A stretch of 64,000 bases of DNA from Azoarcus sp. PA01. Lineage in GTDB: Bacteria > Pseudomonadota > Gammaproteobacteria > Burkholderiales > Rhodocyclaceae. The notes under the pieces were generated by a model, which ran no database searches, was not told where the DNA came from, and saw only the letters and a list, made by a program, of their open reading frames with translations. The DNA is taken from assembly GCA_001274695.2 (NCBI GenBank), contig LARU01000002.1:2294001-2358000 (forward strand), read 5' to 3'. Below, one piece after another: positions 16,682-25,604 of this stretch. Position 1 is the stretch's first letter. Each line of letters starts with the position of its first letter. Position numbers and translations under genes: made by a program.

Positions 16682-17881
16682 CTAGGCGGCTTGATGCTGT
16701 TTGGCCTGGTAAGCGTAGTCCGGGATCGTCAGCCCGTTGTTCAGGCGCCCTGCAGTTTTTGCGAGCTCCCGGCCGAGCGGTCCGCTCAGCAGCCCGTACT
16801 CGACGCCGGTCTGGACGGAAATGCAGCGAGGACGGGTGTTGATTTCGATGACTACCGGACCCTCGTCGGTGAGGCCGATGTCCCACCCGATGCACGGAAG
16901 GAAGTTCAGTCGCGTTGCACTTTCGCGGACGAGCGCTATGACTTCATTCCATTGGGGAATGATGATCCCCTGCAGCGGGGCGTGGGTAAAGGGGTGACGT
17001 GTCACCGCTTCCGGTGTCCCGCTGTCGAGACACACGGCCAGGCGCAGCGTACCGGTTTCCATCTCGATCGGAGCGATCAGTCCGCCGCCTGCCACATTAT
17101 CGGTGGGGCTGTGCCCGCTACCCATTCTGAGTGCTGCGCCGAGCAGATCGACACCCTTTGTCGATGTCAAGGTCATTATTCGTGCAGTAGGGCAGACCTC
17201 GGGCACGATTTTCGCCAAGGCCTCATTAGGTTTCAGCCGGCGCTGGATCAGGAACCGGCCAAGTACGCCGTCGACGACGAGATGTCGAAGAATTTCCTCT
17301 ACGGTAATCGGGATCCGGTCTGGAATTTGCTCCCATTTCCCGACGTTCGACTTCGAGCGCCCGACGGCCATCGCCCCCTCACCGAGGCTCCCGTCCGCGG
17401 GCTTGAAAAACAGTTCCTCTCCTTCGTTGTCGCACAGGAATCGTCTGGTCGCCTCGACGGTGTCTAGGCGTCGTCCGAAGAAAGGTTTGTGACCCGCGGC
17501 GGTGGTCGCAAGGGTGTCGGGGGTACGAATCCCCGAGGATGCCGCAAAGATGTGGAACAAGGCTTTGTCGCGCGCGATAACGTCGTAAACTGCAGGATTC
17601 AGCCGGTTGAAATAGCGCCATTTCTCGTAAGAGCCGAGGAAGGTTCGCTTTTGTTCGGCCGTCAGTGAATCACGGTATAGCGCGAGGTGGTAATAATCTT
17701 CGGCGCAAATCGCATTGCTGTGCAACAGGCGCGTTTGTTCGGTCACCCGCTTCCGGAATGTCCTGAAATCCGGGCGGCACTGGGCCCGGTGCCAGGAGAG
17801 GTCGGCGACAATCTGCTTCGAGAATTCGATGTATCGCTTGCACAGCCGAAGGAAATCGACGGCGGGATTTCTGCTGACCAT
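16682..17881 (-). CDS. Sugar-transfer-associated ATP-grasp protein, copy 3
   Basis: A 399-residue ATP-grasp protein of the sugar-transfer-associated type: ELFFKPADGSLGEGAMAV (Lys160), FLIQRRLKPNEALAKIVP, LRMGSGHSPTDNVAGGGLIA, HPFTHAPLQGIIIPQWNEV and the metal-binding IGWDIGLTDEGPVVIEINTR. ATG 17881 follows a GGAGG site (17889-17893 on this strand) at 7 bases; an upstream in-frame extension to 17953 lacks support. It lies 68 bases downstream of copy 4 in the same direction, so the two are likely co-transcribed. It faces the MurF-like gene. The substrate is unknown. Confidence 0.83.
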   Translation of the reverse strand: MVSRNPAVDFLRLCKRYIEFSKQIVADLSWHRAQCRPDFRTFRKRVTEQTRLLHSNAICAEDYYHLALYRDSLTAEQKRTFLGSYEKWRYFNRLNPAVYDVIARDKALFHIFAASSGIRTPDTLATTAAGHKPFFGRRLDTVEATRRFLCDNEGEELFFKPADGSLGEGAMAVGRSKSNVGKWEQIPDRIPITVEEILRHLVVDGVLGRFLIQRRLKPNEALAKIVPEVCPTARIMTLTSTKGVDLLGAALRMGSGHSPTDNVAGGGLIAPIEMETGTLRLAVCLDSGTPEAVTRHPFTHAPLQGIIIPQWNEVIALVRESATRLNFLPCIGWDIGLTDEGPVVIEINTRPRCISVQTGVEYGLLSGPLGRELAKTAGRLNNGLTIPDYAYQAKQHQAA

Positions 17882-17949
17882 TCTGTCGCCTCCTGCAGTG
17901 TTGACGCCGAGCTGGGGAACCGCGCTTCGGGGGGCGGATCGTCCTGCGC

Positions 17950-19044
17950 TCAAGCCTTTGACGCGAGAGCGGGTAACAGGCGCGTGTTCACGAGTTCGCT
18001 CTTCAGTCCACGTCTGAGCGCGACCTGAAGGAGGTCCACATCGTAGGTGGGATTTGTCTCCACGATTAAGGGGCCGCTGTCCGTGATTGCGACGTCCCAG
18101 CCGAGGGTGGCCAGATTCGGAAGCGACTTGTGGGCTGCGACGATCAGCTTCTTGAGCTCGGACCAGAATGGAAGCGCAAAGCCGGAGATTCGGTTTTGGG
18201 TGTCCGGGTGGACGTCGACATCCATCATTTCCGGCCAGTCCTTACGCTTCGAGCCTCTCGCGACTCCGACTATTCCCGTCTCCATTGTGATCGGTGCGAC
18301 CAGATTGCCGGATGCCCCGTGCGAAAAATTGTCGGCGCGGTTCTTCCCGACTGGAATGCGAAGAACCGCATAGGGCAGGGCAACGATGCCGTTCTCGATG
18401 AAGGTGACCGCGCGGATCGTCCCGAGGGCATGGGAGGACATGATGCGGTGCAACTGTGCATGGGATCGCACCAGAGGTTGAACGATCCACCCGCGCCGCC
18501 CTTTCAGGCGCTCCAGGCAAAACGCATGAAGATCGGCAGCGGCGCCGTTTCGCTCGCAGAAACGCCAGTTGTCGTTCCCACGTCGTTCGGCAATGAAAGC
18601 GTCTATTCCCCAGGTTCCGTCGATCAGTTTGATGAAGACCCTGTCCGGCGCGGATCCCATTTGTTCAACCCACAAGGAATTGTCGACGCCATTCAACGTC
18701 GGGTCCTCGCTGGTACGGTCGATCGCGCCGAGAATCGGGATGCTCGGGAGCGCGTTGGCTTCGCAATGACGAAAGAAACGAAGCTTGTCGTTGACGATTT
18801 CCCGGTCCTCGGGCGCGTTAATCCGTCGCATGATCTTCTTCAGCCCGACATCGATGATGAATTCGGGCCAGTCGGTTCGCGGGACGCTGGCGAGATCGTA
18901 AAGCGAGTGAAAACGGGGGCCGATGTCAAAGGCGGCGCGGGCGACGAGGACGCTCGTCAGTCCGCGCGGCGCACGCAGCGGGTTTCCCGACGACGCCGAT
19001 CGGATCGCATGACGGTAATCGGAGACGAGTGAAAGCGCTTTCAT
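17950..19044 (-). CDS. Sugar-transfer-associated ATP-grasp protein, copy 4
   Basis: A 364-residue ATP-grasp protein: VFIKLIDGTWGIDAFIAE, GWIVQPLVRSHAQLHRIMS, LGTIRAVTFIENG, NRADNFSHGASGNLVAPITM, HPDTQNRISGFALPFW and the terminal LGWDVAITDSGPLIVETNPT. The NFSHGASGNL segment resembles NFSAGASGNL in copy 1, so these two look closest to each other. The start is ambiguous: ATG 19044 has a weak CGAGG upstream, and in-frame ATG 19098 is an alternative. It follows the asparagine-synthase-like gene by about 60 bases or less in the same direction. Specific acceptor unknown. Confidence 0.8.
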   Translation of the reverse strand: MKALSLVSDYRHAIRSASSGNPLRAPRGLTSVLVARAAFDIGPRFHSLYDLASVPRTDWPEFIIDVGLKKIMRRINAPEDREIVNDKLRFFRHCEANALPSIPILGAIDRTSEDPTLNGVDNSLWVEQMGSAPDRVFIKLIDGTWGIDAFIAERRGNDNWRFCERNGAAADLHAFCLERLKGRRGWIVQPLVRSHAQLHRIMSSHALGTIRAVTFIENGIVALPYAVLRIPVGKNRADNFSHGASGNLVAPITMETGIVGVARGSKRKDWPEMMDVDVHPDTQNRISGFALPFWSELKKLIVAAHKSLPNLATLGWDVAITDSGPLIVETNPTYDVDLLQVALRRGLKSELVNTRLLPALASKA

Positions 19045-19107
19045 TGCAGGCCTCGCGCGAGCGATGAGGTGAGGTTGAATGTCCTTCCGATCGACCATGA
19101 CATGGAC

Positions 19108-20952
19108 TCAGGACACCGGTGATCCCGACGGCAGCGGTTCCTGCGGACGCGACGCGGTTTCGCGGAGCGAATCCTCATGCGCGCTCAGCCAATGCTCGAG
19201 CGCCATCAGTATCCACACCATTTCCCCGTAATAGCCGGGGTGCGCTGGCAGCAGCTCGTCGAGGAGTTTTCGCGCGAAGTCGCGCCGGACGATCCCGCGT
19301 TGCGCGAAATTTCTTACCGCTCCGCTGGCCAGATCTTGAAGCCCGGAATGCGACGTCGCCCACACGCCGAACGGCAGCCCGAACCCGTGCTTCTTCTTCG
19401 CGATGATCTCGTCGGGAAGGAATCCCTTCAGCGCTTCCTTGAAGAACCAGCGCAGCGTCAGACCCTTGAGCTTCCATTCGGGCGGCAGGCGCAGCGAGAA
19501 ATCGACCAGTTCGTCCGACAGGAATGGGAAGCCGACGTCGAGGCCGGCCAGTTGCGTCGTGCCGACGACCTTGGGCAGGTCGTTGTCGGCCAGCGTGTAT
19601 TTCCAGTCGAACGCGAGCATGCGATTGATGAGCTTGTGCGCGCGCACGTCGGACCAGGTCTGCCGCTGGATCTTCGCGGGGTGCTCGATGTCGATGCCGG
19701 CGAGGAAGTCGGGCGTGAATATCGACTCGATGCCGATGCGGTGGAGCAGGTTGTACATCTCGGTGCGGTCGGGAAGCGGTACGCGCGCCTGCTCGACGTA
19801 GCTCGCGCCCTTCCGGGCGAGCGGCAGCCGGTCGATGCCGGGAAGCGCCAGTGCCGGCTCGATGACGTGTTTGCTCAGCGCGCCCGGCACGAGGTCGTAC
19901 CAGCTGAAGATGCGCTGCTTCGCGTAGCGCGAGTTTCCGCCGAAGAGCTCGTCGCCGCCATCACCGGCGAGCATCTTGTCGATGCCTTCGGCCCGCGCGC
20001 GCTGCGCGCAGATCCACGCGGGGACGGCCGAGGAGTTTCCGAACGGCTGATCGAAATGGGCGGTGACTTTCGGGATCGCATCGAGCAGGTCGTCCGGCGT
20101 GACATAGTATTCCCGGTGGTCGAGGCCGAAATGGCGTGCCGCGATGCGCGCATATTCCATCTCGTCGTATCCGGTTGCGTCGAATCCGATCGAATACGTG
20201 CGGGGAGGCTTGGCGAGCACTCTGCACAGCATGCCGGACACCGTCGAACTGTCGGTCCCGCCCGACAGGAACGCGCCGACGTTTCCGTCCGCGGCTTCAC
20301 GGGCAACCGCCTGCTCGACGAGTTCGAGAAACTCGCGCTTCAGCGACGGAAAATCGCCGCTTCGCGGTTCGTCGAATACCGGCTGCCAATACGGCTCGGT
20401 GTTCACCGCGCTTCGTTCCCCGGTCACCGAATGGGCCGCGGGCAGGCGATGGACGTCGGTGAAAACCGTCTCCGGTGCAGGGATGTGATGGAAAAACAGG
20501 TAATCGAAGATTGCCTGTTTGCCGACGGCCCGCGCCGGCCCGGGTACGCGGTCCGCGCGGTCCGAAAAGGCGAAGATGCCGCCGTCCCGTGCGTAGCAGA
20601 AAGGAAGCGAACCGAAACGATCGACTGCGGCAAGGCAGCGACTGCGCACCGGGTCGATCATGACGACCGCGAACCGCCCGGCGACGCCCGCGGGTGCGCG
20701 TGCCCCGGACGATGCGAACGCGCGTAGCCACGCGACGGCCGGGCCGTCGTCGACCGCGATGCGGGCGAGGCCGGGGTCCCGGAAACGCGGTGCGCCCCAC
20801 GCTGCGCAGACGCTGTCGGAGGACTGCGCGACCGACATGCCCGGCGCGATGGCGAGCATGCCGCCGGGGCAGTCGATGCGCTTCAATCCCTGAGCGAAGC
20901 GCATATCGAATCGGGGGGCTTCGCCCGTCAGACTGAAAAGCCCTTGAATCAT
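19108..20952 (-). CDS. Asparagine synthase-like amidotransferase with degenerate glutaminase site
   Basis: A 614-residue protein with the two-domain layout of glutamine-dependent asparagine synthetases. The C-terminal synthetase is intact: PP-loop SGGTDSS (residues 230-236), DGGDELFGGNSRYA, and KKKHGFGLPFGVW. The N-terminal Ntn domain is recognisable (FAVVMIDPVRSRCLAAVDRFG) but begins MIQGLFSLTG, so the catalytic Cys2 of the CGI motif is absent. It may use free ammonia or another amine, like beta-lactam synthetase relatives. ATG 20952 lies 15 bases from GGGAGG; an in-frame TTG three codons upstream fits that site better. Family members occur in XrtA loci, where they amidate surface polysaccharide. 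Confidence 0.85.
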   Translation of the reverse strand: MIQGLFSLTGEAPRFDMRFAQGLKRIDCPGGMLAIAPGMSVAQSSDSVCAAWGAPRFRDPGLARIAVDDGPAVAWLRAFASSGARAPAGVAGRFAVVMIDPVRSRCLAAVDRFGSLPFCYARDGGIFAFSDRADRVPGPARAVGKQAIFDYLFFHHIPAPETVFTDVHRLPAAHSVTGERSAVNTEPYWQPVFDEPRSGDFPSLKREFLELVEQAVAREAADGNVGAFLSGGTDSSTVSGMLCRVLAKPPRTYSIGFDATGYDEMEYARIAARHFGLDHREYYVTPDDLLDAIPKVTAHFDQPFGNSSAVPAWICAQRARAEGIDKMLAGDGGDELFGGNSRYAKQRIFSWYDLVPGALSKHVIEPALALPGIDRLPLARKGASYVEQARVPLPDRTEMYNLLHRIGIESIFTPDFLAGIDIEHPAKIQRQTWSDVRAHKLINRMLAFDWKYTLADNDLPKVVGTTQLAGLDVGFPFLSDELVDFSLRLPPEWKLKGLTLRWFFKEALKGFLPDEIIAKKKHGFGLPFGVWATSHSGLQDLASGAVRNFAQRGIVRRDFARKLLDELLPAHPGYYGEMVWILMALEHWLSAHEDSLRETASRPQEPLPSGSPVS

Positions 20953-21011
20953 CGGAAGCAAGAGCAACCTCCCTTGGTCGGTTTTCCGCGGGCGGCGGTG
21001 CCACCCGGGGT

Positions 21012-22496
21012 TCAAGCGCGGCGTCGGCGCAGGCCGCGCAACTTTTCCAGAAGATACGCTTCGGCGCCGTCGGGACGGCCGACAAGCCACCACAGCACGA
21101 GGATGGCGAGCGAATAAGTCGCCGCGCCGACCAGCACTTTCGAGGCAAGCAACAGGGGGCTTGGCAGCGCCATCGCCTCTCCGGTGTAAAAAACGGCGAA
21201 TCCCATCAGGATCACGGCGCCGACTGGCCGAGCGATCGAGGCGAGGATGTCGGTGAGGCGCAATGGCGCGAACTGCCGGAGCAGCAGCGCAATGAACGCG
21301 ACAAAACCGGTCACTGCAACGGCAAGACGCACCTGGGCAATGCCGAGTGCTCCGGCGTCCGGGAAGGCGAGCAGCGCGAGCGCGGCGAACAGGACGACCT
21401 GTCCCCATGCGGTGAGCGCGGTCAAGCGGGTCTTGCCGAAGGTCAGCAGGATGTACGTGCCGCTTGTCGTGATGGCCCGCAGGAAACCCATCACTGCGAA
21501 GATCTGGATGAACGGCACGGTGATGCGCCATTTCTCGCCGAGAAACACGGTGACGAGCTCGTCGGCGACGAGTGCGACGCCGATCGCGGCGGGCATCGCG
21601 ATCAGCGTCTGCACCCCCTGCGCGAGCAGGAAGACGCGCTTGAGTTCGGCAAGATCGTTCTTGACGCGGACGAAGGCGGGAAACAGCACGCGGTTCAGCG
21701 GCGCGAGGAGCTCGGTGCTCGGCATCGACGAGATCTGGCCTGCGAGGGAGTAGGCGCCCATCACGCCGGCGTCTTCGCGTCCGCCGACGATGAGCGAATG
21801 CAGCTTGCCCTGCAAATACCCGCCGATGCTGCCGACCAGCATCCACTGCGAAATGCCGAAAATTTCGCGGAATTTGGCGAGGCTCGGCCGCGGGCGCATC
21901 GGATGCATCGTGTAGCTCTGAATCAGACCGACCGTGCGGCCGGCGAGGTTGCCGATCACCAGCGCCCAGTACGACTGCAGGAGCCACGCGGCGACGATCG
22001 TCACGACGAACCCCGCGAAGCGCTTCGTGAAGAGAAAGCGGAAGTCCTTTCCGAACTGCATGTTCTTCTGAAAGGACACGATGCCGATGTTTTCGAGCCC
22101 GTGCAGCACGAAGGTGAGCGCCAACGCCTGGATCACCGGCGCCACGCGGGGCTCGTTGAAGTAATCGGCGGCCCACGGCGCGGCAACGAAAACGATTGCC
22201 GTCGAGATGACGCTCTGGATCAGCCGGATCGTCCAGGCGGTGTCGTAGTCGGCCTGGGTCGCATTCCTGTTCTGGATCAGCGCGACGTGCACGCCCAGTT
22301 CGAACAGCACGTCGGCGAACATGATGACGAGCGAGGCCATCGCGATGATGCCGAAATCGGCCGGCACGAGCAGCCGCGCGAGGATCAGCATGCTGACGAC
22401 ACCGATCAGGCGGTCGGACCACCGCATCGCCACGGTCAGGAATGCACTGCGGACGACGCTCGTGGGTTTCCCGCTGCTCATCGCGATATCAGTCAT
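21012..22496 (-). CDS. Polysaccharide flippase, Wzx/MOP family
   Basis: A 494-residue polytopic membrane protein of the MATE/MOP polysaccharide-exporter type, predicted to flip lipid-linked glycan across the inner membrane. Supporting sequence: SAFLTVAMRWSDRLIGVVSM at the start, ARLLVPADFGIIAMASLVIM, FGISQWMLVGSIGGYLQGKL, about 12-14 hydrophobic segments, and a basic C-terminus (LEKLRGLRRRRA). ATG 22496 follows GAGG at 8 bases; upstream in-frame ATGs at 22541 and 22586 are less likely. Placed between the XrtA decarboxylase and the amidotransferase, it supplies the export step of the locus. Confidence 0.9.
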   Translation of the reverse strand: MTDIAMSSGKPTSVVRSAFLTVAMRWSDRLIGVVSMLILARLLVPADFGIIAMASLVIMFADVLFELGVHVALIQNRNATQADYDTAWTIRLIQSVISTAIVFVAAPWAADYFNEPRVAPVIQALALTFVLHGLENIGIVSFQKNMQFGKDFRFLFTKRFAGFVVTIVAAWLLQSYWALVIGNLAGRTVGLIQSYTMHPMRPRPSLAKFREIFGISQWMLVGSIGGYLQGKLHSLIVGGREDAGVMGAYSLAGQISSMPSTELLAPLNRVLFPAFVRVKNDLAELKRVFLLAQGVQTLIAMPAAIGVALVADELVTVFLGEKWRITVPFIQIFAVMGFLRAITTSGTYILLTFGKTRLTALTAWGQVVLFAALALLAFPDAGALGIAQVRLAVAVTGFVAFIALLLRQFAPLRLTDILASIARPVGAVILMGFAVFYTGEAMALPSPLLLASKVLVGAATYSLAILVLWWLVGRPDGAEAYLLEKLRGLRRRRA

Positions 22497-22673
22497 CGGT
22501 GGCGCCTCGACACGGACTGGCGCATGTCTCGGGGTTCGCATGTTCGGGGCAGGCGCGTGTCGTGGGCGCGAACGGCGCAAGGACATGGCGCTGCTCGCTC
22601 TTCACGACGAGCGGCCTCGGGCGGGACGGCGAGGCGGGTCGGTTCGTCTTGCATGCAGAGCGAACCACGCGCG

Positions 22674-23918
22674 TCAGACCAGCACTTCGACAATCGGCGG
22701 ATGCCCGAGAAAGCCCTGCGGGCTCGCGCTCGCGCCGTACGCGCCGGACTGGAACACGACGACGAGGTCGCCAGGCTGCGCGCGCGGCAACGTCATGCGT
22801 TCGCCGAGGAGATCGAGCGGCGTGCAGAGCGGCCCGACGACTGACGCGGCTTCGACGTCGGCGAGGCCGAGGCGATTGCCGATCGCGACCGGATAGTTCT
22901 TGCGGATGACTTGGCCGAAATTGCCCGAAGCCGCGAGGTGCTGGTGCAGTCCGCCGTCGGTGACCAGATAGGTATGGCCGCGCGACACCTTTCGGTCAGT
23001 GACGCGGCAGACATAGACCCCCGCTTCGCCGATGAGGTAGCGGCCGAGCTCGATGACGATCGCCGCGTGCGGCAGCTGGCGTGAGGCCTGCGCCTGCAGC
23101 GACGCGAGATTGTCGGCGATCGGCGCGAGCTCGAGTCGCTGCTCGCCGGGGAAATACGGAATTCCGAAGCCGCCACCGAGATTGAGAAACGCGACCTCGG
23201 CCGGGGCATGCTCGGCGAGCCGCAGGGCGAGCTCGAAGCTTTTCCGCTGCGCTTCGACGATCGCGTCGGCCTTGAGGTTCTGTGAGCCGGCGAAGAGGTG
23301 GAACCCTTCGAACGCGAGGCCTGCGCGGCCGATCTCGACGAGAAGCGCCGGCACCTGCTCGGCATCGACGCCGAACTGCTTCGGCCCGCCGCCCATCTTC
23401 ATGCCCGAGCTCTTGAGCTCGAAGTCGGGATTCACGCGGACGGCGACGCGCGCCGGCAGCCCGAGTTCATCCGAAATCGCGGCGAGTAGCGGAACCTCGC
23501 GGAACGACTCGACATTGACGAGGATGCCGGCGGCGACCGCCTGCCGCAGCTCGCTTTCCTGCTTGCCCGGGCCGGCGAAACTGATGTCGCGGGGCGCAGC
23601 ACCGGCGTCGAGCGCGACGCGCAGCTCGCCGGCCGACGCGACGTCGATGCCGTCGACGAGCGGCGCCATGTGGCAGACCAGCGCGGGCATCGGGTTCGCC
23701 TTCATCGCATAGTGCAGTTCGATGCCCGGCGGCAGCGCAGCGCGCAGCTCGGCGACGCGCCGCGTCAGCAGCGAGCGGTCGTAGGCGTAGAACGGCGTGC
23801 GCCCGACCCGCGCCGCGAGCTGCGTGAGCGGCAGGCCGCCGATCAGCAATTCCCCGTGGGCGATGTCGAATTGATCCATCCGCGCGTGGCCGGGAGGCAG
23901 TTTTGGCTCAATGCTCAT
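22674..23918 (-). CDS. Pyridoxal-dependent decarboxylase, exosortase A system-associated
   Basis: A 414-residue fold-type III PLP enzyme of the diaminopimelate/ornithine decarboxylase superfamily. The PLP lysine is Lys73 in HYAMKANP. Further motifs are GIDVASAGELRVAL, FHLFAGSQ, the glycine-rich phosphate loop LNLGGGFGIPYF, ELGRYLIGEAGVYVCRV, and CTPLDLLGERM with the active-site cysteine. It probably decarboxylates an amino acid or amino-acyl substrate to an amine. Its ATG overlaps the acyl-CoA ligase stop (ATGA), so the two are coupled and likely act in sequence. This pairing is characteristic of XrtA/PEP-CTERM exopolysaccharide loci. The exact substrate is not established. Confidence 0.92.
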   Translation of the reverse strand: MSIEPKLPPGHARMDQFDIAHGELLIGGLPLTQLAARVGRTPFYAYDRSLLTRRVAELRAALPPGIELHYAMKANPMPALVCHMAPLVDGIDVASAGELRVALDAGAAPRDISFAGPGKQESELRQAVAAGILVNVESFREVPLLAAISDELGLPARVAVRVNPDFELKSSGMKMGGGPKQFGVDAEQVPALLVEIGRAGLAFEGFHLFAGSQNLKADAIVEAQRKSFELALRLAEHAPAEVAFLNLGGGFGIPYFPGEQRLELAPIADNLASLQAQASRQLPHAAIVIELGRYLIGEAGVYVCRVTDRKVSRGHTYLVTDGGLHQHLAASGNFGQVIRKNYPVAIGNRLGLADVEAASVVGPLCTPLDLLGERMTLPRAQPGDLVVVFQSGAYGASASPQGFLGHPPIVEVLV

Positions 23919-25510
23919 GGTGTTGGCGAGTTCATTTCGACAAATTCAGAAGAGAGCGTCTTGCGGTCGATCTTGCCGTTGGGGTTGCGCGGCAGCGGTC
24001 CTTCCCGCACCTCGATGTGCGCCGGGACCATGTAGGCCGGCATTCGCTTGCGGCATTCGGTGAGCAGGGCCGGGACGTCCAGCACGCAGCCCTGCGCAGG
24101 GGTCGCGACGACGCAGATCGACTGCCCGAGAGTCGGGTGCGGAACGCCGAAGGCGACGCACTCGCCGACGAGACGGGTCGCGTAGAGGATCTCCTCGACT
24201 TCGGTCGGGCTTACGCGGTAGCCCGACGTTTTCATCATCTCGTCGCGTCGGCCGATGAAATACAGGAAGCCTTCTTCGTCCATGCGCACGTTGTCGCCGG
24301 AGAACACCGCGACCTCCGGCAACACCAGTCCTGCCTCGCGGCCGGGCAGCGGCTTGAAGCGCTCGGCCGTCTTTTCCGGATCGTTCCAGTAGCCGAGGGC
24401 GACGAGCGCGCCCCGTTGCACGAGCTCGCCGGGCTCGTTCGGCGCGCACGGCGTGCCGTCCTCGCGGAGCACCAGGACTTCCGAATTCGGAATCGCCTTG
24501 CCGATCGAGTCCGGGCGCCGGTCGACTTCCTCGGGTGGAAGGTAAGTCGCGCGGAACGCTTCGGTGAGGCCATACATCAGGTAGGGTCGCGTGCGCGGCA
24601 GCATTTCGCGCAGCTTCGTCAAGGTCTCGAGCGGCATACGCCCACCCGTATTCGCGATGTAGCGCAGATGTTCGGAGACGTCGTCCGCCCACGTCAGCTG
24701 CGAGAGCTGGATCCACAGGGGAGGCACTGCCGTGAGCCCCGTGACACGCTCGCGCGCGACCGCGTTGAGCACGTCGCGCGGCAGCAGGTAATTGATCAGT
24801 ACGACGCGCGCGCCACTGTGGAAGGCCGTGGTAAGTTGCGAGAAACCGGCATCGAAGGACAGCGGCAGGGCGGCGAGGAGCGTGTCTTGCGGCCGGTTTT
24901 CGAGGTAGCTCGCGACGCTCTTCGCGCCGATCACCATGTTCCGGTGGGACAGCACGACGCCCTTGGGCCGGCCGGTGCTGCCGGATGTGTAGAGAATCGC
25001 TGCAAGGTCCGTATCGATGAGGCGGGCGGCTGGCGCTGGCCCGCCATTGTCGAGCAGCTCGTCCCAATGGTGGGCCGAAGTGCCGGACAGCACCGGCAGC
25101 TCGGCCGGCCGGCCCGTGAGCACGACGTGACGCAAGTCGTGGCAGTTTGCCAGCGTCGCGGAAAGCGCCGCGAAACGCTCCGGCGACGTCACGAGCACGC
25201 GCACGCTGCAATCCTGCAGGATGTACCCGACCTGCTCGGCCTTGAGGATCGGATTGATCGGGACGAACACGCCGGCTGCGCAGGTCGCACCGAACGCGGC
25301 CGTGACGAACTCGAAACGCTTGTCCAGATAGATCGCCACCCGCTCGCCGCGCGTCAGCCCGAGCCGGTCCAGCCCGGCTGCGAATGACGCGACGTCGCCG
25401 GCGAGCGCCCCGTAGGACAGGGTGTCGGAAGAGAAGGTGAGCGCGGGAGCATCGGGAGCGCGCTCGGCAGACGCTGAAACGAGGTGGTGCAGGAGAAAGG
25501 TTGCGTTCAT
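23915..25510 (-). CDS. Acyl-CoA ligase (AMP-forming), exosortase A system-associated
   Basis: A 531-residue ANL-superfamily adenylating enzyme. The AMP-binding signature ILYTSGSTGRPKGV lies at about 172-185. YGLTEAFR, the hinge region GRRDEMMKTSGYRVSPTEVEE (around Arg/Asp), and the C-terminal catalytic lysine in NPNGKIDRK are all present. It should activate a carboxylic acid as acyl-adenylate and load CoA or the nearby acyl carrier protein. It overlaps the PLP decarboxylase by 4 bases. ATG 25510 has only a weak GGA upstream. Known XrtA loci carry this gene with the same decarboxylase partner; the acyl substrate is undetermined. Confidence 0.92.
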   Translation of the reverse strand: MNATFLLHHLVSASAERAPDAPALTFSSDTLSYGALAGDVASFAAGLDRLGLTRGERVAIYLDKRFEFVTAAFGATCAAGVFVPINPILKAEQVGYILQDCSVRVLVTSPERFAALSATLANCHDLRHVVLTGRPAELPVLSGTSAHHWDELLDNGGPAPAARLIDTDLAAILYTSGSTGRPKGVVLSHRNMVIGAKSVASYLENRPQDTLLAALPLSFDAGFSQLTTAFHSGARVVLINYLLPRDVLNAVARERVTGLTAVPPLWIQLSQLTWADDVSEHLRYIANTGGRMPLETLTKLREMLPRTRPYLMYGLTEAFRATYLPPEEVDRRPDSIGKAIPNSEVLVLREDGTPCAPNEPGELVQRGALVALGYWNDPEKTAERFKPLPGREAGLVLPEVAVFSGDNVRMDEEGFLYFIGRRDEMMKTSGYRVSPTEVEEILYATRLVGECVAFGVPHPTLGQSICVVATPAQGCVLDVPALLTECRKRMPAYMVPAHIEVREGPLPRNPNGKIDRKTLSSEFVEMNSPTP

Positions 25511-25604
25511 CGTTCCGTGCCGAAAAGGGTTGAATGCCCGACTTTCATGACGGAAGTCTAGCCCAAGCGCGATCGACAAGACGCGACAATTCGTTTCCGC
25601 CGGC

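Noticed and set aside
19108..22422. An apparent 1104-residue protein on the minus strand
   Set aside because: Only its C-terminal part is the asparagine-synthase-like protein. The N-terminal half is an off-frame reading of the flippase gene.
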